Shown here one piece after another: positions 1 through 9,046 of a DNA stretch of 64,000 nucleotides. The position numbers were made by a program, and so were the translations under genes. Below the pieces are notes generated by a model. It searched no databases. It saw nothing but the letters and a program-made list of their open reading frames with translations, and was not told the DNA's origin. Positions within the stretch are counted from its first letter, which is position 1. Every line of letters starts with the position of its first letter. The stretch lies in contig NZ_JALEKL010000003.1 of the NCBI RefSeq assembly GCF_022768985.1, forward strand, positions 1-64,000, written 5' to 3'. This DNA comes from Methanosphaera sp. (GTDB lineage Archaea; Methanobacteriota; Methanobacteria; Methanobacteriales; Methanobacteriaceae).

Positions 1-207
1 TTTTTTTTTATATTATTATTTTTTTTTAAGGCTACTTTTTTTTAATAAAGTCTATAAATTTAAAACTATAAATTAACATATAATATAGTAGAATTTTTAT
101 AATTTAATTTTTGATTAGGAATTAAATTATGTGATTTATAAGCTATAAAATTAGAAAATAAATAATATCATTTTTTTATTTTAATTATTTATTTGGAGGT
201 TAATTAC

Positions 208-1758
208 TTGTCTGATAAAAAATCTAAATTAGCAGCAGGTAGTATTATTAATCTACTGGGCTCTATTATTCTTAGATTGGGTGGATTTATTTATAGATTT
301 ATATTAAGTAGACTTTTAACAACGACAGGTTATGGTATTGTTGGTTTAACATTACCTTTCCAGAATGCATTAATTACAGGTGCAAGTGGTGGTGTTCCAC
401 CGGCTATTGCAAAGTATGTTGCACAGTATAATGCTATTGATGAAAAGCAGATGGTGCATCAGATTATTGTCACATCAGTTAAGCTGATGATTTTCATGGC
501 ATTTATTGCATCAACTATTATGTTTATAATATCAGAACCTGTGGCAATTGGTATGTGGCATAAACCTGAAGTTTTAATGCCTCTTCGTATTGTATCTCTT
601 ATTGTTCCATTTAGTGTTCTAGCCGGGGCAATTCGTGGAGTTTTCCAGGGATTTTATAATATGAAGGATTTATTTTACAGTAAATTTTTAGAACAGATTT
701 TCACATTAATATTTGCTGTAGGTTTAGTACTTCTTGGCTGGTATGCATCAGGTGCAGTACTTGGTACAGCTCTTGGATTTTTAATGTCACTTATTGGTTC
801 ATATTATCTTTACTGTCATGATATTCGTGATAAGTATATTGTTGGTGATTTTGAAAAGATACCTGTTAGGGAAGAATTAAAGATTCTTTTTCAGATATTT
901 AAATTTGCAGTTCCTGTTGTTATAACTGGTATTGCTGAGATATTTATCTATGATACTGGTACATTTTTCATTGGTATGTTTATGCCTACTATGTTTGCAG
1001 GATTTTATACTAATGCTAGTGCTCTTTCAAGAATTCCTTTAATGCTTTCTAATGCTGTATCTACATCTGTTCTTCCAGCAACTAGTGAAGCTGATAGTCT
1101 TCAAGATAAGAAGTTACTTGAACTTTATATTCATCAATCATTTAGATATACTACACTTACAACACTTCCAATGTCTGCAATTATCATGGTATTTGCAACT
1201 CCAATTATTTCATTGTTCTTTGGAGCAGAATATGCACCGGGAGCTGATGCTCTTTGGATCTTAGTTGGTGGAATGTTCTTCTTTTCACTATACTTAATTA
1301 CAAGTAGTATGTGTCAAGGTCTTGGAAAACCACAGGCTCCAATGTATGCTTTAATTATTGGTTCAATTATTAATATTGTTGGAAGTTATCTTTTAATACC
1401 TATTTATGGTATTTCTGGTGCTGCATTTGCAACTACTATTGCAACATTTGTATTAATGGCATCTCTTATTGCTAGATTAACACAGATTTCTGGAATTCAT
1501 ATTCCATATTTAGATATTGCAAAGCTTGTTGTTGCATCTGTGGTTATGGTTGGTGTTTTAAAATTGTTCCCTGCAAACTTAATTGGAATGATTTTCGGAT
1601 CAATCATAGGACTTGTAGTATATTTCATATTAGTTCTTGCATTTAAAGCAGTTAAACGTGATGACCTTGGATTTATTGATGAAATTGTAAGTAAATCAGG
1701 TCCACTTAGAAAGTTCATAGAACCTGTAGCTGACATTATATATGATCATGCACAATAG
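208..1758 (+). CDS. Polysaccharide/lipid-linked oligosaccharide flippase (MurJ/Wzx-like, MOP superfamily)
   Basis: This is a 516-residue integral membrane protein with about 12-14 hydrophobic segments along its whole length. The N-terminal pattern (a glycine-rich first helix, RFILSRLLTTTGYGIVGL, then PFQNALITGASGGVPPAIAKYVA) is typical of the polysaccharide biosynthesis/SpoVB/MurJ branch of the MOP exporter superfamily. The family moves lipid-linked sugars across the cytoplasmic membrane; here that could serve pseudomurein or glycoprotein synthesis, which is inference. I chose the TTG at 208 because GGAGGT lies just upstream at 195-200; an in-frame TTG at 193 would place that site inside the gene. 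It stands alone, with a C-then-T-rich 3' end. Confidence 0.85.
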   Translation: MSDKKSKLAAGSIINLLGSIILRLGGFIYRFILSRLLTTTGYGIVGLTLPFQNALITGASGGVPPAIAKYVAQYNAIDEKQMVHQIIVTSVKLMIFMAFIASTIMFIISEPVAIGMWHKPEVLMPLRIVSLIVPFSVLAGAIRGVFQGFYNMKDLFYSKFLEQIFTLIFAVGLVLLGWYASGAVLGTALGFLMSLIGSYYLYCHDIRDKYIVGDFEKIPVREELKILFQIFKFAVPVVITGIAEIFIYDTGTFFIGMFMPTMFAGFYTNASALSRIPLMLSNAVSTSVLPATSEADSLQDKKLLELYIHQSFRYTTLTTLPMSAIIMVFATPIISLFFGAEYAPGADALWILVGGMFFFSLYLITSSMCQGLGKPQAPMYALIIGSIINIVGSYLLIPIYGISGAAFATTIATFVLMASLIARLTQISGIHIPYLDIAKLVVASVVMVGVLKLFPANLIGMIFGSIIGLVVYFILVLAFKAVKRDDLGFIDEIVSKSGPLRKFIEPVADIIYDHAQ

Positions 1759-1780
1759 GTGTAAAAAAAACTATAAATTT

Positions 1781-1825
1781 TTAACCTCCCCCCAATATTT
1801 TATTTTTTTTTATTTTATTTTTTCA
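1781..1825 (+). terminator. C-run plus T-run 3' end of the flippase gene
   Basis: A CCTCCCCCC tract is followed by long T tracts, the usual form of archaeal T-rich termination signals. TTAACCTCC at 1781-1789 is also the exact complement of the gene's own ribosome binding region GGAGGTTAA at 195-203. Confidence 0.5.
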
Positions 1826-1982
1826 TAAATATTCTATTGTTTATAATTACACTTTCTTTTTTACTAAAAATATCTTTATATAACAAATAACATAACTAAT
1901 AATTAGAAAGTATTTATTTAACAATAATAGTGGGTTTGTTAGATAAATTTTAGATAAAATTATTAAAAGGATTGTTTTTTTT

Positions 1983-2297
1983 ATGGCTAATGAAGTTGAA
2001 AGATTAGAAAAGAGAATGGTTGAACTTAACAATGACTTACAAAATAAGAAAACAAATCCAGATTTTGCATTTGAAAATATAAAATCTGTTGATATGTTAC
2101 TTAAAATTATCATAAACTTAAATAAATATGATGATGTAGAAGATGGAATATACCTATATATTGATGATAGTGGTATAATTAATGCTGAATACTTCATTAA
2201 AGAAGATGGTGAAGTTACAATTGTAAGTTTTAATGAAGAACAACTTGCTTTAGTAGTAGAATTATACAGTGATGTATTTGCTGTAAATGTAGAATAA
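1983..2297 (+). CDS. Small acidic protein of unknown function
   Basis: This codes for 104 residues that I do not recognise. The first 25 or so residues (EVERLEKRMVELNNDLQ) look like a short amphipathic coiled coil. The rest is acidic, with a likely alpha/beta fold (YLYIDDSGIINAEYF, EVTIVSFNEEQLALVVELY). There are no membrane segments, cysteines or catalytic motifs. The ATG start has only a weak site (AAAAGGATTG) upstream. It has its own non-coding flanks on both sides, so it is probably monocistronic. Codon use and the lack of stops support a real gene. Confidence 0.6.
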   Translation: MANEVERLEKRMVELNNDLQNKKTNPDFAFENIKSVDMLLKIIINLNKYDDVEDGIYLYIDDSGIINAEYFIKEDGEVTIVSFNEEQLALVVELYSDVFAVNVE

Positions 2298-2459
2298 GTT
2301 TATTTACTTACTCTACAATACTTACTTTTTTTTATAAAATAATAATAAGATTTTTAAACTTTAAAACTATTTTTTCCTATTTTTATCCTTAAATTATATA
2401 TAAATTAATTTCTTAAATTTTATATTGTAAAAGAAATTATTATAGAGATGAATTTTAAT

Positions 2460-3608
2460 ATGTCAATAACATTAGATGAAGTAAAAAGACGAGAAAAAGG
2501 ACTTAGTATTATAAATGATAAAATAAAAAATGATGGTATTGATAGTTTAATTGATCTAACAGGACTTGCTGGTGGATTTGATTTAGAAGCAGAAGATATA
2601 TCATTACTTGAAACATATGCAGGACCTGCAGTATTTGATGCAAAAATTCAGGAACTTGGACGTCAACATCTTGGTGGAGAAAAAATCTTACCTGTAAATC
2701 GTACAACAAGTGGTATTGTTGCAACTATTATTGCACTTGTTAAACCTTCCACAAAAATTGTACATTTTCTTGCAAAAAAACCTGCACATCCATCAATTCC
2801 TCGTACAGCAGAACTTGTAGGTGCTGATTATGAAGAATTTACAAATGTTGATGATGTTGTAGTTGATGAAAATACATCACTTGTAGTTATTACTGGTACT
2901 ACAATGGATTTAGAAGTAATTGATGTTGAAGATTTTAAAGCTGTAATTGCTAAAGCTAAAGAATTTGATGTACCTGTATTTGTTGATGATGCATCTGGTG
3001 CAAGAATTCGTTGTGCTGTATATGATCAGCCTAGAGCTATTGATCTTGGTGCTGATTTATCTGTAACAAGTACTGATAAGCTTATGGAAGGTCCTCGTGG
3101 TGGACTTATGGCTGGAAGTGAAAAACTTATTGATGAAATAAAACTTGTTGTTAATCAGTATGGTCTTGAAGCTCAAGCTCCTCTTGTTGTTGCTATGATT
3201 AAAGGTATTGAAAAATATTCACCTGATCGTATTCGTGAAGCTTTCAAACAAAAAGATGAACTTAATGAAATGCTTATTTCTAGAAATTTAAATCCTCTTA
3301 AAACACCTACAGGTTTCATGTTTAAAGAAGATGAAATTAAAGCTGAACTTGAAAAAAGAGGTGCAACAGTGGATGTTGATGCTGATGTTATTGCATCTGT
3401 ATATTCAATGATTCTTCTTGAAAATTATAACATTATTACTATTCCATCTGTTGGAATGCCTGGTGCTTCTAAAACTGTACGTATTGACTGGTCTGCTAAA
3501 GATTCAGATAAGTTAACTATGGATGAAATGGTTAATGCTATTGATGATACATTTAACAGGACTGTTAGTGTTATTGCTGATGGTAAAATTTTAGATGTAT
3601 TATACTAA
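2460..3608 (+). CDS. PLP-dependent enzyme, MJ0158 / SelA-like family
   Basis: This codes for 382 residues resembling the archaeal MJ0158 family (TIGR03576), fold-type I PLP enzymes related to bacterial selenocysteine synthase SelA. Visible features are NRTTSGIVATIIAL near residue 80, the aspartate of VFVDDASGAR, and STDKLMEGPRGG with the probable PLP-binding lysine at about residue 207. MJ0158 itself does not make Sec-tRNA, and the family's substrate is not settled in my knowledge. The ATG at 2460 has GAGATGA upstream and is preferred; an in-frame ATG at 2448 would add MNFN. It is monocistronic, and no Sec-related neighbours are seen. Confidence 0.85.
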   Translation: MSITLDEVKRREKGLSIINDKIKNDGIDSLIDLTGLAGGFDLEAEDISLLETYAGPAVFDAKIQELGRQHLGGEKILPVNRTTSGIVATIIALVKPSTKIVHFLAKKPAHPSIPRTAELVGADYEEFTNVDDVVVDENTSLVVITGTTMDLEVIDVEDFKAVIAKAKEFDVPVFVDDASGARIRCAVYDQPRAIDLGADLSVTSTDKLMEGPRGGLMAGSEKLIDEIKLVVNQYGLEAQAPLVVAMIKGIEKYSPDRIREAFKQKDELNEMLISRNLNPLKTPTGFMFKEDEIKAELEKRGATVDVDADVIASVYSMILLENYNIITIPSVGMPGASKTVRIDWSAKDSDKLTMDEMVNAIDDTFNRTVSVIADGKILDVLY

Positions 3609-3883
3609 GGTATTTGTAATGAAATCTAAAATTCACCACCCATACTTTTCTATTTTTTTATTTTTTTTATCAGATAATTTCCTACTATGATATTAACTAT
3701 GTTAATTTTTAATTCTATCTTTAATTAAAAGAGGCATATTTAGTAATTGTTTTATAAAATAAGTGGTTTTTTATTAATTTAGATGAAATACTATGAAAAT
3801 TATATTTATTTAAATTTATGATGTATACCAAAAAAAGTTAAAAAAAGAAGAATAAGAGGGGGTGATGTAAAAATATTGTATGT

Positions 3884-4849
3884 TTATATTATTTCAACTA
3901 CACCAGATGAGATCTTGATAAGTTTTCCATCATCATCTTCAACAATTAAAAGTCCTTTATTTGTAATACCTACAGCATCACCATATGTAACTTTTCCATT
4001 TTTATATACTTTTACTCTGTTACCTGTAGTTGATGATAATCTTCTCCATTCAGCAATGATATATTTAAAGTTTCCTTTGTTAAATTCCTTGTATAATTCT
4101 TCAAATACTCCAAGGAATGTTCTGAGAATATCTGCTCTGTTAATTCTTTTATCAATTTCTTTTTTAATTGTTGTTGCAACTTCTTTAAGATCATCAGGTA
4201 TGTCTTCTTCTTTTATGTTTGCATCTATTCCAATACCAACAAGTACTGCTTCAAGTTCATTTGTTTCATAGTTTGTAACAGCTTCAGTTAGAATTCCTGA
4301 AATCTTTTTATCACCAATTAATATATCATTAGGCCATTTAATTCCTGCATTAATACCAAATTTATCATGTAATGTTTTTGCAATTGCTACACCTGTTACA
4401 ATTGTAAGTTTTGATGCTTCCTGTAGTGCAACTTTAGGTCTGAGTATAAGTGTCATGTATATACCACCTTCTGGTGATACCCAATCATCATACTTACGTG
4501 TACGACCTGCTGTTTGGCTTCCTGCAATAATTACAGAACCTTCTTTTGCACCATCTTCTACAAATTTCTTAGCTGTGTCATTTGTTGATTCAAGTGTGTC
4601 ATAGAAGTGAATACTGTTTCCCATCATCTCAGTTTTAAGTCCTCGTGCAACTTCATATGCATCAAGTATATCTGGTACATCTTTAAGTTTGTAACCTTTA
4701 TCTAAATCATATAATATGTCATATCCAACATCTTTAAGATTCAATATGTGATCTTTTAATTTTTCATGTGTTATATCTAATTTTTCTAGTAATTCTTCTT
4801 CTGTAACATATGAATCTTCAATATTTTTTAATATTTTTTTTCTTATCAT
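3884..4849 (-). CDS. birA: Biotin-protein ligase BirA with N-terminal winged helix
   Basis: This codes for 321 residues in the bifunctional BirA layout. An N-terminal helix-turn-helix of about 60 residues (EEELLEKLDITHEKLKDHI) is followed by the ligase domain with STN (88-90), AGRTRKYDDW (114-123, the biotinyl-AMP loop), SPEGGIYM, KWPNDI and a small SH3-like C-terminal domain. It activates biotin with ATP and attaches it to the carboxylase carrier lysine. It is divergent from pycA, whose complex needs the biotinylated partner subunit (not in this window). AAGGGTT precedes the ATG. The DNA-binding domain suggests it may also act as a repressor. Confidence 0.93.
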   Translation of the reverse strand: MIRKKILKNIEDSYVTEEELLEKLDITHEKLKDHILNLKDVGYDILYDLDKGYKLKDVPDILDAYEVARGLKTEMMGNSIHFYDTLESTNDTAKKFVEDGAKEGSVIIAGSQTAGRTRKYDDWVSPEGGIYMTLILRPKVALQEASKLTIVTGVAIAKTLHDKFGINAGIKWPNDILIGDKKISGILTEAVTNYETNELEAVLVGIGIDANIKEEDIPDDLKEVATTIKKEIDKRINRADILRTFLGVFEELYKEFNKGNFKYIIAEWRRLSSTTGNRVKVYKNGKVTYGDAVGITNKGLLIVEDDDGKLIKISSGVVEII

Positions 4850-5327
4850 TTCAATAACCCTTGAATATATTCTTACAAATTCAAAAAAATATATTTATTA
4901 TACATATATTTTCTTTTTTTTAGGATGATGAACTAAACCTATTATTTAAAAATAAAAATAGGATAGTATATTATATTATTGTTATGTATTTTTTTAATAT
5001 AATAATTTCCCAAATAATTACAATGTAGAATAATTTAAATTTAAAAATACATCACATTTAAATTAATTTAGTGTTATTTTTTAGTAAGATAAATGTAATG
5101 TCTATTTTTTAGTAAAATAGGGGATATTTTTTTTATTAATTTATAAGTAAATTGTATTTATTAAATAAATCATATATAGTATATAGTTTAATATAATGTA
5201 TGGATAAAGAATTTATTTTACTAAATTCACATATTATATTTCTTAGGATTTATATAATGAAGTAAAAAAAATATTTTATAAAAAAATTCATTATATAACA
5301 TTAACAAATTGAAGGGAGAAGAAATTC
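4850..5327. other. birA-pycA divergent intergenic region
   Basis: These 478 bp contain no plausible gene. The stretch is extremely AT-rich, with several TATA-like boxes (for example around 5170-5185 and 5250-5258), so the exact promoters cannot be fixed by eye. It carries two operator-like repeats, listed separately. Confidence 0.7.
5075..5119. repeat. Two tandem copies of an imperfect palindrome (possible operator)
   Basis: TATTTTTTAGTAAGATA (5075-5091) and TATTTTTTAGTAAAATA (5103-5119) differ at one base and are phased 28 bp apart. Each reads as TATTTT-TTAGT-AA(A/G)ATA, an inverted repeat with 6-bp arms. The position between birA and pycA makes an operator plausible, possibly for the BirA winged helix. 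That role is inference. Confidence 0.45.
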
Positions 5328-6824
5328 ATGTTTGATAAAGTATTAATTGCAAATCGTGGAGAAATTGCTATACGTGTAATGCGAGCATGTAAAGAGTTAG
5401 ATGTTAATACTGTAGCAATCCACTCAGATGAAGATGAAAAAGCATTATTTACAAAATTTGCAGATGAAGCAGTACCACTTAATTCATCAATTCTTGCAAA
5501 ATCATATCTTGATGTTGAAAAAATTATTAACATCGCAGTAGATACAGGTGCTGATGCTATACATCCAGGTTATGGATTCTTATCTGAAAATCCAACACTT
5601 GGTGAATTATGTGATGAAAATGGTATTACACTCATTGGTCCAAGAAAAAATGCAATTGAAGCAATGGGAGATAAAATTACATCAAAACAATTAATGAATA
5701 AAATTGGTGTACCTACAGTTCCTGGAGATAAGGAAGGAATTGAAGATGTTGATGTTGCAAAAAGCAGAGCAAGAGAAATTGGATATCCTGTAATTATCAA
5801 ATCCTCAGCTGGTGGTGGAGGAATTGGTATGAGAGTAGTTTATGAAGAAGATGAACTTGTTCGTGCAATTGAATCAACTCAGAATCTTGCAAAAACTACC
5901 TTTGGTGATGGAACAGTATATCTTGAAAAATATATTGAAAAACCAAGACACATAGAATTCCAGGTTCTTGCTGATAATTATGGAAATACAATACATGTAT
6001 GTGATCGTGAATGTTCAATTCAAAGAAGACATCAAAAACTTATAGAAGAAGCACCATCTCCTATTATGACTGAAGAATTAAGAGAACGTATGGGAGAATC
6101 TGCAATTAAAGCAGCAAAAAGTGTAGATTATAACAGTGCTGGTACTGTTGAATTTATGTATTCAAATGGTGAATATTATTTCCTTGAAATGAACACAAGA
6201 ATTCAGGTAGAACATCCAATTACAGAGGCAATTACTGGTGTAGATCTTGTAAAACAACAGATTAAAGTTGCATCTGGTGAAAAATTAGAATATACACAGG
6301 ATGATATTAATATAAATGGTCATGCTATTGAATGTCGTATCAATGCTGAAGATCCACTTAATGATTTCATACCAACACCTGGTAAAATCTTAGGTTACAG
6401 ATCACCTGGTGGTATTGGTGTACGTATGGATAGTGGTGTTTATAATGGTTATACTATTCCATCAATTTATGATTCTATGATTGCAAAACTTATTGTTCAT
6501 GCAAGAAATAGGGATGAAGCTATTGCTCGTATGCAACGTGCTCTTAATGAATTTATTGTTGTTGGTGTAAAAACTACAATTCCATTCCATAAGGCTTTAA
6601 TGAAAAATGAAAACTTCAGAAAAGCAAATCTTGATACAAGTTTCATTGAAGAAAACCAGATGGACTTAAGAACTGCTATTGAACAGGTAGTAGTTGAAGA
6701 TGAAGAAAAAATTAATCAGTATAAATCTACATTCCTTCCTAATAAGAAGATTGCAGCAATTTCAACTGGTGTTGCAAGTTACATGACAAGAATAATGGAA
6801 GAACAGGAAAAAGCTAAAAAATAG
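5328..6824 (+). CDS. pycA: Pyruvate carboxylase subunit A (biotin carboxylase)
   Basis: This codes for 498 residues with the biotin carboxylase fold: an N-terminal domain (KVLIANRGEIAIRVMRACKE), an ATP-grasp domain with the glycine-rich loop KSSAGGGGIGMRVV, the catalytic EMNTRIQVEHPITE near residue 287, and a C-terminal domain. It carboxylates biotin with ATP and bicarbonate for transfer to pyruvate, giving oxaloacetate for the incomplete reductive TCA path of methanogens. The length fits the stand-alone archaeal A subunit; the biotinylated B subunit is not in this window. GAAGGGAG precedes the ATG. An acetyl-CoA carboxylase role is unlikely in this lineage. Confidence 0.93.
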   Translation: MFDKVLIANRGEIAIRVMRACKELDVNTVAIHSDEDEKALFTKFADEAVPLNSSILAKSYLDVEKIINIAVDTGADAIHPGYGFLSENPTLGELCDENGITLIGPRKNAIEAMGDKITSKQLMNKIGVPTVPGDKEGIEDVDVAKSRAREIGYPVIIKSSAGGGGIGMRVVYEEDELVRAIESTQNLAKTTFGDGTVYLEKYIEKPRHIEFQVLADNYGNTIHVCDRECSIQRRHQKLIEEAPSPIMTEELRERMGESAIKAAKSVDYNSAGTVEFMYSNGEYYFLEMNTRIQVEHPITEAITGVDLVKQQIKVASGEKLEYTQDDININGHAIECRINAEDPLNDFIPTPGKILGYRSPGGIGVRMDSGVYNGYTIPSIYDSMIAKLIVHARNRDEAIARMQRALNEFIVVGVKTTIPFHKALMKNENFRKANLDTSFIEENQMDLRTAIEQVVVEDEEKINQYKSTFLPNKKIAAISTGVASYMTRIMEEQEKAKK

Positions 6825-7020
6825 TTTTATGAATTTTCCCTTCTTTTATTTTATTTTTTTAAATTATTAAGTCTTATTTTATTTATGAATCAATTTGGTT
6901 TTATTTTTTTTAGAAATAGGATAATTTAAGCAATATTTTTCACATTTTAAGAATTAATTTAATTATTTTTATTAAAAATAATTGATTTTACTCATTTTTT
7001 TTAGATTTATTATAGGTAAG

Positions 7021-7030
7021 TTTATATATA
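7021..7030 (+). promoter_or_regulatory. Candidate TATA box for the ribosomal protein supercluster
   Basis: TTTATATATA lies 86 bp before the first ATG of the cluster, which would give a leader of about 65 nt. A second TATA-like sequence (AATATATAAT, 7041-7050) is an alternative. The call rests on sequence resemblance only. Confidence 0.4.
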
Positions 7031-7115
7031 GTATAAAAACAATATATAATATAGTATTCCAAATGATACTATCTTTCCTTAAAATTTTAATATGTTTTAA
7101 AACATAAGAATCTTT

Positions 7116-7928
7116 ATGGAGAAAATTTCAATATTCGTACCAAATAGTTATTTGGCCGAATCAAAAGATTCGAAAATTAGAACATATAAAGTTGGATTAT
7201 TGGGAAGATATGCTGCTCTATATAGGGCTAATAACATAGTTATTTACAATGATAATTCAGACGGAGGTAGTAGAGATGATGCTCTCTATATGAAAACTAT
7301 CCTAGAATACATGGATACACCTCAATACTTGCGTAAACAAGTATTTCCGATTACACCGGAGCTGAAGAATGTAGGAATACTTCCACCACTTAGAACACCT
7401 CATCATCCATTAACAGTTGATGCTGAAGTTGGACAATACAGACAAGGTCTTACACTTAAACGTGTCCGTAAAGGAACTGTTGTAGATATTGGTCTGGAAA
7501 GAACAGCTTTATGTAAGGAAAAACTAAGTGTTAATAAAGTACATAGTTTTCGTATAGTAAAACTAGGTAAAGAAATTTTAGTAGAACCTGATGAACCTGA
7601 TAGCGTTTATTGGGGATATAAGACGATTACTAGTGACAGTAACCTCTATGACAGCATAACCATGATGGAACCTGACTTAGTTATTGGTACATCAAAATAT
7701 GCTCCTAACATTAATTCTATTCTTAATGAGGTTCAAGACAGTATTAAACAAGCATCTCATGTAGCTATTTTATTTGGAGGTCCATACTCTGGAATAAACA
7801 GCTTAATAAATGAGCGAAAGTTAGATTTTGAAATAAACACACTTCCTTGTCAAGGTACTGAAACAGTAAGAACCGAGGAAGCTTTAATTAGTACATTATC
7901 AATTCTAAATATTCTTAATCAGGATTAG
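7116..7928 (+). CDS. SPOUT-class RNA methyltransferase (MTH1 / C9orf114 family)
   Basis: This codes for 270 residues in the family of Methanothermobacter MTH1, a trefoil-knot SPOUT methyltransferase with a small OB-like insert. Seen are FVPNSYLAESKDSKIRTYKVG at the start, the PPLRTPHHPL segment near residue 90 and the C-terminal SAM-binding region ILFGGPYSGINSLI. Relatives methylate RNA, probably rRNA uridine N3; the target here is inferred. As in related methanogens it is the first gene before rpl3, 86 bp away, so it probably shares the operon and acts in ribosome maturation. Confidence 0.85.
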   Translation: MEKISIFVPNSYLAESKDSKIRTYKVGLLGRYAALYRANNIVIYNDNSDGGSRDDALYMKTILEYMDTPQYLRKQVFPITPELKNVGILPPLRTPHHPLTVDAEVGQYRQGLTLKRVRKGTVVDIGLERTALCKEKLSVNKVHSFRIVKLGKEILVEPDEPDSVYWGYKTITSDSNLYDSITMMEPDLVIGTSKYAPNINSILNEVQDSIKQASHVAILFGGPYSGINSLINERKLDFEINTLPCQGTETVRTEEALISTLSILNILNQD

Positions 7929-8014
7929 CTTAGCTGATCGTTGTATTTTATTACATAAACATGTAAATAACAAAAATTAAAATTAAAATTTATTAAATAT
8001 AGGAGAAACATAAC

Positions 8015-9028
8015 ATGACTAGACATCACCAACCAAGAAAAGGATCGGTTGCATTCAGTCCACGTAAGAGAGTGGCTAAAGAAACACCTAGCGTAAGTAC
8101 TTGGCCAGAATCTGACGAGGCAGGATTGCTTGGATTCGCAGGATATAAAGTGGGTATGACCCATGTAACGGCTCTGGATTCTAGAAAAGGTTCTCCAACA
8201 GAAAACATGGAACTTTCCGTTCCTGTTACAATATTAGAGGCACCACCTTTAGTAGTGTTGGGAATTAGAGCTTACACAAAAACAACATACGGTTTAAAAA
8301 CATTAACCGATGTACTTGCAAACGATAATTTAGACGATGAATTATCAAGAAAAATTTCAATTCCAAAATTTGAAGATGTAGAATCTAAAATTGAGGATTT
8401 AAAAAGTAGAATAGATGAAATCGCTGATATAAGAGTTCTAGTTCACACAAAACCAAAACTCACCAGTGTGCCTAAGAAAAAACCAGAAGTACTTGAATTC
8501 GGTGTAGGTGGAAAATCAGTTGCAGAAAAACTCGACTATGCAATAAGTATGCTTGGACAAGAAATCAATGCTCAAGACGTATTTGAAGCAGGAGAATTTA
8601 CAGATGCAATAGCAACCACCAAAGGTAAAGGAGTTCAAGGACCTGTAAAAAGATTCGGTGTAAGAATCCAATATGGTAAAGCAGCACGTAGTGGTATTGA
8701 AAGACACGTTGGTTCAATAGGACCATGGACACCTAACAGAACAATGTGGACCGTTGCTATGCAAGGTCAAATGGGTTACCATAAAAGAACAGAATATAAC
8801 AAAAAACTCCTAAAAATAGGAGATGAATCTGAGGTTGATTTAATAAACCCAGATGGTGGATTTGTAAAATATGGATTTGTTAAAAACAATTACATAATGG
8901 TTAAAGGTTCACTTCCTGGACCATCAAAAAGATTAGTTGTTTTAAGAAAAGGAGTAAGAAACGCAAGTAAAGATGCAACAGCTCCAGAAATATCTTACAT
9001 AAGCACAACTTCAAAACAGGGAGTCTAA
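8015..9028 (+). CDS. rpl3: 50S ribosomal protein L3 (uL3)
   Basis: This codes for 337 residues, the usual archaeal/eukaryotic length. It binds 23S rRNA near the peptidyl transferase centre and is an early assembly protein. The signature MQGQMGYHKRTEYNKK (about 247-262) and the basic N-terminus (RHHQPRKGSVAFSPRKR) are clear. AGGAGAAA precedes the ATG. It begins the S10-type run; rpl4 follows after 18 bp. Confidence 0.97.
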   Translation: MTRHHQPRKGSVAFSPRKRVAKETPSVSTWPESDEAGLLGFAGYKVGMTHVTALDSRKGSPTENMELSVPVTILEAPPLVVLGIRAYTKTTYGLKTLTDVLANDNLDDELSRKISIPKFEDVESKIEDLKSRIDEIADIRVLVHTKPKLTSVPKKKPEVLEFGVGGKSVAEKLDYAISMLGQEINAQDVFEAGEFTDAIATTKGKGVQGPVKRFGVRIQYGKAARSGIERHVGSIGPWTPNRTMWTVAMQGQMGYHKRTEYNKKLLKIGDESEVDLINPDGGFVKYGFVKNNYIMVKGSLPGPSKRLVVLRKGVRNASKDATAPEISYISTTSKQGV

Positions 9029-9046
9029 ATATAAAGAGTGATTATT

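Noticed and set aside
193-207. TTG at 193 as flippase start
   Set aside because: It would place the GGAGGT ribosome binding site inside the gene; TTG at 208 has proper spacing.
3876-4271. Plus-strand open frame opposite birA
   Set aside because: The minus strand encodes the full BirA motif set; the plus-strand frame is serine/threonine-rich shadow sequence.
7053-7070. AGTAT...ATACT inverted repeat before the SPOUT gene as an operator
   Set aside because: Only 5-bp arms in an AT-rich context, which is expected by chance.
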